From an uncultured Oscillospiraceae bacterium (GTDB taxonomy: Bacteria; Bacillota; Clostridia; Oscillospirales; Oscillospiraceae), in the NCBI GenBank assembly GCA_910585735.1, contig CAJUEU010000001.1, positions 1 through 35,634 on the forward strand: a stretch of DNA of 35,634 nt, read 5' to 3'. Below, one piece after another: positions 7,698 through 15,683 of this stretch. The notes below the pieces were generated by a model. The model did no database searches. It was not told the DNA's origin and saw nothing but the letters and a program-made list of their open reading frames with translations. How positions within the stretch are numbered: the stretch's first letter is position 1; every line of letters starts with the position of its first letter. The position numbers and the translations under genes were made by a program.

Positions 7698-7703
7698 AAA
7701 AAT

Positions 7704-7722
7704 CTGCCGGGGGCAGGTTTTT
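7704..7722 (+). terminator. Short intrinsic terminator after prfA
   Basis: CTGCC/GGCAG stem (7704-7708 and 7712-7716) with a 3-nt loop, then G and T5. It starts 7 nt after the prfA stop, with an A-run on the 5' side. The stem is short, so it may be leaky. Confidence 0.5.
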
Positions 7723-7796
7723 AGTCCCGGCCGGGGTGACACAGCCGCCGCGGGCTTCAAAAGAAAACGCATTTTTCAAGGAAAGAAGGAGTCTAT

Positions 7797-8066
7797 ATGG
7801 AGCTTCGTATTGATTTTCCCAGATTGCCTCAGGGCAAGACCCTTGCCGGTATAAAGGCTGAGTTGGATGCCATTCTGGAGGATGACGGTTGGCTGTTGAG
7901 CTCGGGGCAAAGGGACGAGGCCGGTTTTGTGGAGCTGGAGCTGGAGGATGAGAAAATGAATCCCAAGTATGGTATTTTGGCTGTGAAGGCCTACCTCCAG
8001 CGGGAGAGTTTTGACCCGGCAACTACCATTGAACTGGCCGGGACCAAGACCCCGATCTTTGACTGA
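7797..8066 (+). CDS. Small conserved-looking hypothetical protein (89 residues)
   Basis: An acidic 89-residue protein starting MELRIDFPRLPQGKTL and ending TIELAGTKTPIFD. There is no signal peptide, membrane segment or cysteine. Alternating hydrophobic/charged stretches suggest a small alpha/beta fold. GAAGGAG lies 6-7 nt before ATG, and the codon use matches the neighbours. It sits 16 nt upstream of the Sua5-type gene, almost certainly in the same transcript. I do not recognise the family. Confidence 0.75.
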   Translation: MELRIDFPRLPQGKTLAGIKAELDAILEDDGWLLSSGQRDEAGFVELELEDEKMNPKYGILAVKAYLQRESFDPATTIELAGTKTPIFD

Positions 8067-8082
8067 AACCAGGTGATATTTT

Positions 8083-9096
8083 ATGGAGACAAAACGCCTG
8101 ACGCCCCACAACGTGGAGGAAGCCGCCAAAATCATTGCGGACGGCGGCTTGCTGGGGATCCCCACCGAGACGGTGTACGGTCTTGGGGCCAACGGGTTGG
8201 ATCCCCAGGCAGTGAAGGCTATCTTTGAGGCAAAGGGGCGGCCTCAGGACAACCCGCTGATCCTTCATGTGCCGGATGAGAGCTGGCTGGAACGGTACTG
8301 TGAGGACATCCCGGCGGTGGCCTACGAGCTCACGGCCCGGTTTTGGCCGGGGCCACTTACCATGATCTTGAAACGGAGGGACAATGTGCCTGACGCGGTG
8401 TCGGCTGGGCTGGATACGGTGGGAATGCGCTGTCCCGACTGTGCCGTGACCCGGGAAATCATTGCAAAGGCGGATGTGCCTGTTGCCGCACCCTCGGGGA
8501 ACGCCTCGGGCCGCCCCAGTCCCACCACGGCGGAGGCTATGCTGGAGGATATGGAGGGCAAGATCCTGGGGATCGTAGATGGCGGTTCTTGCACCGTAGG
8601 GGTGGAATCCACCATCATTGACCTGACTGTGGAGCCGTCCCGGCTTCTTCGCCCCGGTGGGGTGACTCTGGAGGAGCTGGAGGAGGTTCTTGGAGAGGTG
8701 GCGGTGGATGACGCTGTCCGCCGCCTTCTTGCCCCCGGAGAGCAGCCCAAGGCTCCCGGCATGAAGTACCGCCATTATGCCCCCAAGGCTCCGGTCACGG
8801 TGGTGAGAGGGGACCCGAACATGACGGCGGGATACATTGTGGCCCGGATGGGAGAGAAGTCCGGGGTCCTCTGCTTTGACGAGTTTCAGGGTTATTTCCG
8901 GGGCCACTCTGTGGTGACCATGGGGCCGGTCAACGACCAGGCCCAGCAGGCCCGGGAGATCTTTGAGGCGCTTCGGGCCTTTGACCGTCTGGAGGTCACC
9001 GATGTCTGGGCCCAGTCTCCCGATGACGAGGGCATTGGCTTGGCCGTGACCAACCGGCTCAACAAGGCGGCCGGGTTTCATATTATCGAGCTGTAA
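8083..9096 (+). CDS. sua5: L-threonylcarbamoyladenylate synthase, Sua5 type
   Basis: The enzyme makes threonylcarbamoyl-AMP from Thr, bicarbonate and ATP, the first step of t6A37 modification of ANN-decoding tRNAs. The YrdC-like catalytic domain (about 1-205) has the hallmark GIPTETVYGLGANG and KGRPQDNPLILHV near the N-terminus. SGNASGRPSPTTAEAML follows, then STIIDLTVEPSRLLRPGGV. The PGMKYRHYAPKAPVTVV segment near residue 225 starts the Sua5 C-terminal domain (to 337), which shows this is the long Sua5/YwlC form and not short TsaC. A weak AGGTG site lies before the ATG. Four small ORFs and coaE follow in the same direction. Confidence 0.96.
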   Translation: METKRLTPHNVEEAAKIIADGGLLGIPTETVYGLGANGLDPQAVKAIFEAKGRPQDNPLILHVPDESWLERYCEDIPAVAYELTARFWPGPLTMILKRRDNVPDAVSAGLDTVGMRCPDCAVTREIIAKADVPVAAPSGNASGRPSPTTAEAMLEDMEGKILGIVDGGSCTVGVESTIIDLTVEPSRLLRPGGVTLEELEEVLGEVAVDDAVRRLLAPGEQPKAPGMKYRHYAPKAPVTVVRGDPNMTAGYIVARMGEKSGVLCFDEFQGYFRGHSVVTMGPVNDQAQQAREIFEALRAFDRLEVTDVWAQSPDDEGIGLAVTNRLNKAAGFHIIEL

Positions 9097-9126
9097 AGAG
9101 ATAGGACTTGACACAAAGGGAGACTT

Positions 9127-9240
9127 ATGGAGATTTCCGATAACGTCCTGCGGGAGCCTTTGAATTCCTTAATGGTGCGCACCGAAGAGAGCGCCATTGG
9201 GGAGGCTTTGGCGGCGCTGGAGACCCATTTTAAGTTGTGA
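9127..9240 (+). CDS. Small ORF, 37 residues, unknown
   Basis: ATG is preceded by AAAGGGAG at 6-nt spacing. The product begins MEISDNVLREPLNSLMV and ends AALETHFKL. It lies between the Sua5-type gene (30 nt upstream) and the next small ORF; its stop abuts that ORF's ribosome site. The composition is ordinary, soluble and mildly acidic. Support comes from the ribosome site and tight packing only. It could be a decayed fragment. Confidence 0.5.
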   Translation: MEISDNVLREPLNSLMVRTEESAIGEALAALETHFKL

Positions 9241-9251
9241 AAGGAGAGCCT

Positions 9252-9458
9252 ATGGACTATACCAGAGAGGAACTGCTGGAGGCCAAGCGTCAAATCGGCT
9301 CTACGCTCCGCAAGCTGAGGGAGGTCATCAAGACCTTTGAGACGAAAGAGGACCCGGGCCGTTATAAGTCTCAACTTACCCTGGCAAGGCGCCGGGTAGC
9401 CGCTTTCACATTGGTGGGAGAACTGGTGGAGCGGGAATTGAAGCAAATGGAAAACTGA
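9252..9458 (+). CDS. Small helical hypothetical protein (68 residues)
   Basis: It starts MDYTREELLEAKRQIGSTL and is rich in Lys, Arg and Glu, with no membrane segment. It is probably all-helical, perhaps a short coiled coil. AAGGAGAG lies 4-5 nt upstream of ATG 9252; an in-frame GTG at 9237 would put the ribosome site inside the gene. It is 11 nt after the 37-residue ORF and 15 nt before the DUF4180 gene, so it belongs to a gene cluster read in one direction. The family is not recognised. Confidence 0.72.
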   Translation: MDYTREELLEAKRQIGSTLRKLREVIKTFETKEDPGRYKSQLTLARRRVAAFTLVGELVERELKQMEN

Positions 9459-9473
9459 AAGGAAGAACCAAAA

Positions 9474-9830
9474 ATGAACATCCAAAAATTAAATGAAGTT
9501 GTGGCGGCAGTGCGGGGAAATGAGCTCTTGCTCTCATCCCCCCAGGACGCCTTGGACCTGATCGCTACCGCCCGGTATGAGACGGGCTGTGAGGCGCTGA
9601 TCTTACCCAAGGAAATTGTGAGCGAGGACTTTTTCATCCTTTCCAGCGGCTTGGCTGGGGAGGTGCTGCAAAAGTTTGTGAACTACAGTATGAAGGTGGC
9701 CATTGTGGGGGACTTCTCCCGCTACACCAGCAAACCCCTCCAAGATTTTATCCGGGAGAGTAACCGGGGCAAGACTGTGTTTTTCGCCAGTTCTGAGTCT
9801 GAAGCTCTGGAAAAGCTGGCCGCCCTGTAA
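9474..9830 (+). CDS. DUF4180 domain protein
   Basis: The protein has 118 residues, full length for the family. The recognisable core is SPQDALDLIATARYETGC (about 22-39), then SEDFFILSSGLAGEVLQKF and VAIVGDFSRYTSKPLQDF with ESNRGKTVFF. DUF4180 has no established function; it is a small cytosolic domain that often occurs near regulators. The ribosome site is GGAAGAA before ATG. It lies in the small-ORF run between the Sua5-type gene and coaE. Confidence 0.88.
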   Translation: MNIQKLNEVVAAVRGNELLLSSPQDALDLIATARYETGCEALILPKEIVSEDFFILSSGLAGEVLQKFVNYSMKVAIVGDFSRYTSKPLQDFIRESNRGKTVFFASSESEALEKLAAL

Positions 9831-9871
9831 GGGACCAGACTGTACACCTAACATAGAAAGGATGAGCCCCA

Positions 9872-9994
9872 ATGAGCACATTGTCCGCCGGTGTGAGCTG
9901 GGAAAAAGTCATAGTGGCTTTAAAAACGCGCAATATGGAGACCATTTGTCTCCCCCGAACTTATAAGGCGGAATTCCAGGTGGACAGAGGATGA
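9872..9994 (+). CDS. Possible small ORF, 40 residues, overlapping coaE start
   Basis: ATG 9872 is preceded by GAAAGGATGAG. The frame runs 40 codons (MSTLSAGVSWEKVIVALKTR at the start) and ends in a TGA that overlaps the coaE ATG (ATGA), the arrangement expected of translational coupling. It might act as a coupling leader for coaE, whose own ribosome site (AGAGG directly before ATG) is poorly spaced. There is no homology that I recognise, and it may be fortuitous. Confidence 0.4.
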   Translation: MSTLSAGVSWEKVIVALKTRNMETICLPRTYKAEFQVDRG

Positions 9995-10581
9995 AAGTCA
10001 TTGGTATCACCGGCCCCACCGGGGCGGGGAAGACCACAGCCCTCCATGTTCTGCGGGAGCTTGGAGCTGAGGTCATTGACGCCGATGCCGTCTATCACGC
10101 TCTGCTTCGGGAGAACGGAGGGCTGAAGTCCGCCCTTGTATCTGCCTTTGGAGAAAGGATCCTGAACGGAGTGGGAGAGGTAGACCGCAAAGCCCTGGCG
10201 CGGGAGGCCTATCCGAACAGACTACCCGAGCTCAATGCGGTCACGCATCCCTTTGTGGTGGAGGAGGTCGACCGGCGGATCGCCGCCGCCCGGCAGGAGG
10301 GACGTTCGGTGGCCATCGACGCCATTGCCCTTATTGAAAGCGGTTTGGCACAGCGGTGCGATGCGGTCGTGGCCGTGCTGGCTCCGCGGGAGCTGCGGCT
10401 CCGGCGCATTATGGCCCGGGACGGCATTGACGAGGAGTATGCCCGCCGCAGGGTCCTGGCCCAGCAGGGAGATGATTTTTTTCGGGATAACAGCGATCAT
10501 ACACTGGAAAATGGAGTGAAGGATACAGAGGAGCGCTTTCGGGAAAGGGCTTTGGAGCTGTTCCGGGAGCTCCTGGCATGA
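9991..10581 (+). CDS. coaE: Dephospho-CoA kinase
   Basis: The enzyme phosphorylates the ribose 3'-OH of dephospho-CoA, the last step of CoA synthesis. It has 196 residues, typical length. The P-loop GITGPTGAGKTTALHVL is at residues 5-21. The dephospho-CoA-binding region is EVIDADAVYHALL (about 31-43). A lid/arginine-rich segment, LRLRRIMARDGIDEEYARRR, is near 133-152. The start is at ATG 9991, overlapping the stop of a 40-residue ORF. The gene is followed by 135 nt of intergenic DNA before the aminopeptidase, including a GGAAAAA-T-TTTTTCC palindrome at 10634-10648 of unknown meaning. Confidence 0.96.
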   Translation: MKVIGITGPTGAGKTTALHVLRELGAEVIDADAVYHALLRENGGLKSALVSAFGERILNGVGEVDRKALAREAYPNRLPELNAVTHPFVVEEVDRRIAAARQEGRSVAIDAIALIESGLAQRCDAVVAVLAPRELRLRRIMARDGIDEEYARRRVLAQQGDDFFRDNSDHTLENGVKDTEERFRERALELFRELLA

Positions 10582-10716
10582 TCCGAACAGACCGTGTTAG
10601 AGGAGTGGAAATGTCCCTTCTGTTTGCGTGGTGGAAAAATTTTTTCCAGACCTGTAGAACATTGATTGATTTTATGGTATGCTATTGCTAATCACATTAA
10701 AGGAGGTTTTGCTAGT

Positions 10717-12126
10717 ATGGAAGAAAAGGAAAAGTCGGCAGTCCAGCTTCGCCGGGAGGCGCTTCTGGACGATCGCAAGAACGGTTACGACCGCCTCACC
10801 ATGGAGGACGAGGCCGCTATGAACTCTTATTGCGAGGACTACAAGCGGTTCCTGGACGCCGCCAAGACCGAACGGGAGGCCGTGGACGAGGCTGTTCGTC
10901 TGGCCCAGTCCCGGGGATTTGTGCCCTTTACCCGGGGCATGCTGATCAAGCCGGGTGATAAGCTTTACCGGGTGAACCGGGGGAAGTCGGTGATGCTGGC
11001 TGTGGTGGGCGACAAGTCTCTCAGTGAAGGGGTATCTATCGGTGCGGCGCACATTGATTCCCCCCGGCTGGATCTGAAGCCCAGCCCGCTTTATGAGGAC
11101 AGTGAGCTGGCCTTTCTCAAAACCCACTACTATGGCGGTATCCGCAAGTACCAGTGGGTCACCATTCCTCTGGAGCTTCACGGTGTTATTGTGAAACGGG
11201 ATGGGTCTACGGTGAAGGTGGCCATCGGCGCTGGCGCCGGGGATCCTGTTTTTACGGTGGACGACCTTTTGCCCCACCTGGCGGCGGAGCAGTCCAAGAA
11301 GCCCCTCAGCGAGGGCATTGCCGGCGAGCAGCTCAATCTGCTGGTAGGGTCCCGTCCCTTCAAGGAGGATGAGGGCTCTGAGCGGGTAAAGCTGGCCATC
11401 ATGGATATTCTCAACCAGAAGTACGGCATTGTGGAGGCTGATTTCATCTCTGCCGAGCTGGAGGCTGTTCCCGCCTTTAAGGCTTCTGATGTTGGCTTTG
11501 ACCGCTCCCTCATCGGCGCCTACGGCCAGGATGACCGGGTGTGCGGCTTTGCCTGTCTGGCCGCCCTGCTGGATACCGACCACCCCACTCACACTGCCGT
11601 GTGTATGCTGGCGGACAAAGAGGAGATCGGATCTACCGGTGTATCCGGCATGAAGTCGGCCGCCTTTGATACCTTTATGAGCGACCTGTGCGACGCCCAG
11701 CGGGTGCCCTTGAAGGCCTGCTACGAGCACTCCTTCTGCCTTTCGGCTGATGTATGCGCCGCCTTTGACCCCAACTTCCCGGAGGTCTTTGAGCGCCGTA
11801 ATATCGCCATGATCAACCACGGTCTGGGCTTTTGCAAATACACTGGCTCCCGGGGGAAGGGCGGCGCCTCCGATGCCTCCGCCGAGGTGGTGGGCTATGT
11901 CCGCCGCACCATGGACGCCGCCGGAGTGATCTGGCAGATGAGTGAGCTGGGCAAGGTGGACGCTGGCGGCGGCGGTACCGTGGCCTGCTATATGGCGGAG
12001 CGGGATATTGACACCCTGGACGCCGGCGTGCCCGTTTTGTCTATGCACTCTCCCTTTGAGACGACCTCCAAGCTGGACTGTTATATGACCTATAAGGGCT
12101 TGCGGGCGATCTATCAGGGCAAATAA
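10717..12126 (+). CDS. M18 family aminopeptidase
   Basis: This zinc exopeptidase removes N-terminal, often acidic, residues from peptides in the cytosol. It has 469 residues. Family motifs are present: GAAHIDSPRLDLKP (first metal His and bridging Asp, about residue 110), the catalytic pair in ADKEEIGSTG (about 304-313) and MINHGLGFCKYTGSRGKGG with the C-terminal ligand MHSPFE. ATG 10717 is chosen for AAAGGAGG, 9 nt upstream; the in-frame ATG-less extension from 10666 lies in the leader. A strong terminator follows, so it ends this plus-strand run. Confidence 0.95.
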   Translation: MEEKEKSAVQLRREALLDDRKNGYDRLTMEDEAAMNSYCEDYKRFLDAAKTEREAVDEAVRLAQSRGFVPFTRGMLIKPGDKLYRVNRGKSVMLAVVGDKSLSEGVSIGAAHIDSPRLDLKPSPLYEDSELAFLKTHYYGGIRKYQWVTIPLELHGVIVKRDGSTVKVAIGAGAGDPVFTVDDLLPHLAAEQSKKPLSEGIAGEQLNLLVGSRPFKEDEGSERVKLAIMDILNQKYGIVEADFISAELEAVPAFKASDVGFDRSLIGAYGQDDRVCGFACLAALLDTDHPTHTAVCMLADKEEIGSTGVSGMKSAAFDTFMSDLCDAQRVPLKACYEHSFCLSADVCAAFDPNFPEVFERRNIAMINHGLGFCKYTGSRGKGGASDASAEVVGYVRRTMDAAGVIWQMSELGKVDAGGGGTVACYMAERDIDTLDAGVPVLSMHSPFETTSKLDCYMTYKGLRAIYQGK

Positions 12127-12130
12127 GAAA

Positions 12131-12167
12131 AAACTCCCGGCCTTTTCAGAAGGCTGGGAGTTTTTTT
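12131..12167 (+). terminator. Intrinsic terminator after M18 aminopeptidase
   Basis: AACTCCCGGCCTT pairs with AAGGCTGGGAGTT with one mismatch, around a short loop. T7 (12161-12167) follows. It starts 6 nt after the stop codon. Confidence 0.92.
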
Positions 12168-12174
12168 AAGGGTG

Positions 12175-12203
12175 TTGCCATAGGTCGAAATTTGTGATAC
12201 AAT
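12175..12203 (+). promoter_or_regulatory. Sigma-A promoter of the DivIVA-like operon
   Basis: TTGCCA (12175-12180), 17 nt, TACAAT (12198-12203). It gives a leader of roughly 105 nt before the ATG, containing small hairpins (for example GTCC/GGAC) but no class of riboswitch that I recognise. Confidence 0.7.
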
Positions 12204-12316
12204 AGCCGCAAAGTAACGGTTGCGTTTGAGCCGAGGCTTGTGTCCGGCGTGGACTTTGGCCATTCTGCCGGGACGTAAGAGCCTTGCTTGCAAAGGAGAG
12301 AGGGAGGAAAACCACT

Positions 12317-13000
12317 ATGAGTGAACCAACCAACCAGTTTCGCACAGCGGCCTTTGGTGGCTTCCAAAAGCAGGATGTTCAGGAGTATCTGGAAAAGAGT
12401 GCCCGGGAACATGCTGAAAAGCTCAATGCTCTGCAGCGGGAGCTCTCTGATGAGCGGACCGCCCGGGCGGAAGACCAGGAGGCCTATGAGGGCTTGAAGC
12501 TGGCCGCCGATGCGGTGAAGGAGGAAAACGAGCGGATCCGTGCCGCCCTGGCCCAACGGGAGGATGAGCTGGCCCGCCTGAAGAGTAAATGTGAGACGTT
12601 GGAGTCACAGCTGGCCGGTGTCCAGGTGGAGCTGGAGCGGCTGGGCCCTGCGGCTGCCTCCTATGAGACCATCAAGAGCCGCACCGCCAGCATTGAGCTG
12701 GAGGCCCATGGCCGGGCCCAGGTTATTGAGGAGGAGGCCCGCGCCAAGGTCCAGAAGACCAGGGCCGAGCTGATGGAATGGTTCGATAAAATGCAGAACG
12801 CCTATATCCGCCTCCGGGCGGATATGGATGAGACGGTGGGACAGATGGTCCAGGAGCTTCAGCTGGCCGGTAGCCGTATTGAGAGCGTGGTGGATGGCTT
12901 TTCCGACTATGACGCCGCCCTTAACGCGCTGCGGAGCCAGGCCGCCGCTATGGAGCCCAGAATGCCCCAGCCCTTTCTTTCAGAGGAAGGGAAGCAGTGA
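12317..13000 (+). CDS. DivIVA-like coiled-coil protein
   Basis: The protein has 227 residues. The N-terminal FRTAAFGGFQKQDVQEYLEK (about 8-27) matches the DivIVA/GpsB-type membrane-binding start (F-x-G-Y/F-x-x-x-D-V). It is followed by a long Glu/Lys/Ala/Leu coiled coil at about 25-170 and a less ordered tail. DivIVA-type proteins sense membrane curvature and organise division or sporulation. This one is a divergent relative, so its partner is unknown. ATG 12317 has GGGAGG; the upstream in-frame TTG at 12284 is dismissed. Its TGA overlaps the GTG of the next gene, so a fumarase-beta-like protein is translationally coupled to it. Confidence 0.8.
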   Translation: MSEPTNQFRTAAFGGFQKQDVQEYLEKSAREHAEKLNALQRELSDERTARAEDQEAYEGLKLAADAVKEENERIRAALAQREDELARLKSKCETLESQLAGVQVELERLGPAAASYETIKSRTASIELEAHGRAQVIEEEARAKVQKTRAELMEWFDKMQNAYIRLRADMDETVGQMVQELQLAGSRIESVVDGFSDYDAALNALRSQAAAMEPRMPQPFLSEEGKQ

Positions 13001-13575
13001 GCGGAGCCCTTCTTTCCCTGAGAACAGAGGAGCTCGCGGGCTGGCTTCCCAGGCTTGTTGCGGGGGAGCGGCTCACACTTTCCGGGGTGGTCTATGCCGC
13101 TGGTGCTGAAGCGGCGGACTGGCTCTTAAAACAGAGGGAGGAAGGACAGGCACCGCCCTTTTCCGGGAGAGGCAGGGTCCTCTGTGCCGGATTACCCGCT
13201 TTCGATCCACGGAGAGAGCGTGCTGACCTTTGGGAATTTTCCAACTGGGAGGACTTGGAGCAATGCGTGCCTCCGCTTTTCAGTGAGGGGAGTGGAGCTT
13301 TTATCGGGCGGGGAAGCCCTTCTCCCGCAGTGATGGAGGTATTGTCTGAACGGCGGAGTGTCTGTTTTGCGCCTGTTGGGGGAAGCGCCGTTTTGAACGC
13401 AAAGGCAATTTGTTCCGTTGGAGCAGTGAGGGGGGAAGGGCTTCGGGAAGGGGCCCTGCTGCGGGTCGGGATTTTGGAGCTTCCTCTGGTGGTCACGGTG
13501 GATGCCGTGGGAAGCTGCCTCTACCAACGGGGCCCGGAAAAATATCGCAGAAAGCCCAATATTGTTCGGTGGTAA
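12997..13575 (+). CDS. Solitary fumarase beta-subunit-like (Fe-S hydro-lyase, tartrate dehydratase beta type) protein
   Basis: The protein has 192 residues, near the usual ~185 of the beta subunit of class I fumarase/L(+)-tartrate dehydratase. Family features are the opening LRTEELAGWLPRLVAGERLT followed by LSGVVYAAG, the GAFIGRGSPSPAVMEVL strand-turn, CFAPVGGSAVLNAKAI, and the terminal PLVVTVDAVG. The normally conserved GPTTS-x-RMD segment in the middle is replaced by PAFDPRRERADLWEF. No alpha-subunit gene, which carries the [4Fe-4S] cluster, lies anywhere in the window. The gene starts GTG, overlapping the DivIVA-like stop. It may therefore be catalytically inactive or pair with a distant subunit. 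A bidirectional terminator follows. Confidence 0.75.
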   Translation: MSGALLSLRTEELAGWLPRLVAGERLTLSGVVYAAGAEAADWLLKQREEGQAPPFSGRGRVLCAGLPAFDPRRERADLWEFSNWEDLEQCVPPLFSEGSGAFIGRGSPSPAVMEVLSERRSVCFAPVGGSAVLNAKAICSVGAVRGEGLREGALLRVGILELPLVVTVDAVGSCLYQRGPEKYRRKPNIVRW

Positions 13576-13613
13576 AAAAGCACCCCATTCTGGATAGAAT
13601 GGGGTGCTTTTTT
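13574..13613. terminator. Bidirectional terminator between convergent operons
   Basis: A perfect 11-bp stem GCACCCCATTC / GAATGGGGTGC (13580-13590 and 13597-13607) with a 6-nt loop. T6 flanks it on the plus side and A6 upstream gives T6 on the minus side. It serves the DivIVA-like operon and the Na/Pi transporter, which converge here. Confidence 0.95.
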
Positions 13614-13622
13614 GTTTGAAGG

Positions 13623-15440
13623 TCACTCTTTTTTTGCCGCTGCGGCGGCCAGCTCCTCCTTCAGAGAGGGGAGAGAATCGAAGTATTTTGCTTTGCTCTC
13701 TATGTACATCCGCTCAAAGTCGGGGTTGTGGCCGTGATGAAGCTGGTGGGTATAGGCATGGGTATCCACATGGACCAGGTCGTCCTGGGGGGCGGTCTGC
13801 CGCAGAACGATAAGGGCAATGTTGGAGCAGTGGTCTGAAATACGTTCCAGCTGAACCAGCAATTCCACAAATTGAGCGCCCTGCTCCATGGAGCAGCCGC
13901 CCCGTTTAAGGCGTTCGATATGGCGGACCTCCAGAGCATCCCGCATCAGGTCCACCACCTCTTCCACTGGCTCCACCCGAAGGGCCTGCTCGTAAGAAAG
14001 GGAGCGGTAGCAGGCAAGGGCGGTGTCAATGGCTTCATCCACCGCGTCAGTGATGGCGTTCATTTCCACCTTGGCAGAATCTGTAAAGGAAAGGCCCTTT
14101 TCGCTGAGGACGGCGGCGGTCTCCATGATATTCACCGAGTAGTCCCCGATCCTCTCAAAGTCAGAGAGCGCATGGAGCAGGGCGGAGATCTGAATATTTT
14201 CCTGGGCGGTAGGAGCCCGGCTGGTGAGTTTTACCAGATAGTTGTCCAGTGCGTTTTCCAGCTTGTCCAGGGCGGCCTCGGTCTCGTTGATTCGTTCTGC
14301 CGCCTTGGTGTCGTAGGCATCCAGCTGACGAATGGCGGCACGGTAATTTTGCTGGGCGTAAGTTCCCATCAGAAGCACAGCCTCGTGGGCACGCTCCAGG
14401 GCCACCGAAGGAGAGGAAAGAAAACGCTCGTCAAGCATGGCGGAAGAATCGGGAAGCTCGGCCTCGCCCGGAACCAGATATTCCGCCATTCGGACCAGAA
14501 GCTTCCGAAAGGGAAGGAGCAGAGCGGTACAGGCCAGATTGAAGACCAGGTGGAAATTGGCCACGCTGCCCATGTCCATGGTGCTGTGCCAGAAAGCAAA
14601 ATGAAATATGGAGTTGCCGACGTAAAAAACCACCAGGAAGAACAGGGAACCGATCAGATTGAAAAAAAGATGGATCAAGGCGGTGCGCTTGGCGTTTTTG
14701 GATGCGCCCGCGCTGGAGATGAGGGCGGTGAGGGTGGTGCCCACATTTTGGCCCAGGATCAGGGGGATGGCGGTGTTGAATTTTACCACCCCCGTGGTGG
14801 ACAGGGCTTGAAGGATTCCGGTAAAAGCGGTGGAGCTTTGGAGCAGGGCGGTAATAGCGGCGCCTGCCAGCATGCCCAGAATGGGATTGGAAAAGGCGGT
14901 GAATAAGCTTTGCAGCCAAGGTTCGTTCTGAAGAGGGGCGACCGATTCAGTCATGGTGTTCATGCCAATAAAAAGCATTCCCATACCAATGAGGATCTGT
15001 CCGATGTTTCGCTTGTTTCCTCCTGTAATGAACATATATAGGACAATGCCCGCAACAGCCATCATTGGGCCCAGGACCGAGGGCTGAAGAAGGGTCAGGA
15101 TCAGATTGCCGCTGCCCGAAATGCTGGAAAGACGAAGGATCTGTGCCGTAATAGTGGTTCCGATGTTGGCGCCCATAATAATGCCGACGGTCTGCTCCAG
15201 CCTCATGACCCCGGCATTGACAAAACCGACGCACATGACGGTGGTGGTAGCTGAGGAGTGGATCACGGCGGTGACCAAGGCTCCCATTAAAATGCCCTTG
15301 AATACGTTGTTGGACAGTTTTTCCAGGACTTGCTCCAACCGGCCGCCTGAAAAACGGGTGAGACCATCTGTCATGGTGGACATACCGAAAAGAAACAGGG
15401 CAATGGCGCCCAGCATGGAAACCACAAGCTGCAGGTCCAA
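13623..15440 (-). CDS. Na/Pi cotransporter family protein with C-terminal PhoU-like domain
   Basis: This integral membrane phosphate:sodium symporter-like protein has 605 residues. The N-terminal ~310 residues hold eight or so hydrophobic segments with the two inverted family repeats. Each repeat carries the glutamine/serine-rich signatures, TAVIHSSATTTVMCVGFVNA (about 58-77) and ALLQSSTAFTGILQAL (about 203-218), and the GANIGTTITA and GQNVGTTLTA motifs. The C-terminal ~230 residues are helical PhoU-like repeats (ALSDFERIGDYSVNIME and LERISDHCSNIA). The start is TTG 15440, with GGAGG 8 nt upstream on the minus strand. It has its own promoter and converges on the DivIVA-like operon. Confidence 0.94.
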   Translation of the reverse strand: MDLQLVVSMLGAIALFLFGMSTMTDGLTRFSGGRLEQVLEKLSNNVFKGILMGALVTAVIHSSATTTVMCVGFVNAGVMRLEQTVGIIMGANIGTTITAQILRLSSISGSGNLILTLLQPSVLGPMMAVAGIVLYMFITGGNKRNIGQILIGMGMLFIGMNTMTESVAPLQNEPWLQSLFTAFSNPILGMLAGAAITALLQSSTAFTGILQALSTTGVVKFNTAIPLILGQNVGTTLTALISSAGASKNAKRTALIHLFFNLIGSLFFLVVFYVGNSIFHFAFWHSTMDMGSVANFHLVFNLACTALLLPFRKLLVRMAEYLVPGEAELPDSSAMLDERFLSSPSVALERAHEAVLLMGTYAQQNYRAAIRQLDAYDTKAAERINETEAALDKLENALDNYLVKLTSRAPTAQENIQISALLHALSDFERIGDYSVNIMETAAVLSEKGLSFTDSAKVEMNAITDAVDEAIDTALACYRSLSYEQALRVEPVEEVVDLMRDALEVRHIERLKRGGCSMEQGAQFVELLVQLERISDHCSNIALIVLRQTAPQDDLVHVDTHAYTHQLHHGHNPDFERMYIESKAKYFDSLPSLKEELAAAAAKKE

Positions 15441-15512
15441 GAAGATACCTCCATTTCATCCATTGACTTTTTCCAAACAATGGCTTTGCGAAATATAAAT
15501 CAAACTAAGGTC

Positions 15513-15541
15513 ATTATAACGCATTTTTTGGGGAAGGTAAA
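15513..15541 (-). promoter_or_regulatory. Promoter of the Na/Pi cotransporter gene
   Basis: On the minus strand TTTACC (15541-15536), 17 nt, TATAAT (15518-15513), about 72 nt upstream of the TTG start. The 140 bases between here and the phosphatase-GNAT stop at 15684 contain no feature that I can support, including no clear terminator for that gene. Confidence 0.65.
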
Positions 15542-15683
15542 TAGAAAGAATAGAAGGAAGGGGAAAATAAGCGATTTTGACAAAATAGCCTGAGAATTTT
15601 GGGGCAAAATCGGTGTAAAAGAGGATGAAAAATGGGCGAACGGTATGCGAAACCCGCTATAGAGAAACCCTTGGGCCAATAGA

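Noticed and set aside
10634..10648. GGAAAAA-T-TTTTTCC palindrome upstream of the M18 gene
   Set aside because: A/T-rich and short, no neighbouring divergent gene or known operator match; cannot be told from chance.
13872..14906. 344-codon plus-strand ORF opposite the Na/Pi cotransporter
   Set aside because: Shadow of a well-supported transporter frame; Gly/His-rich antisense composition.
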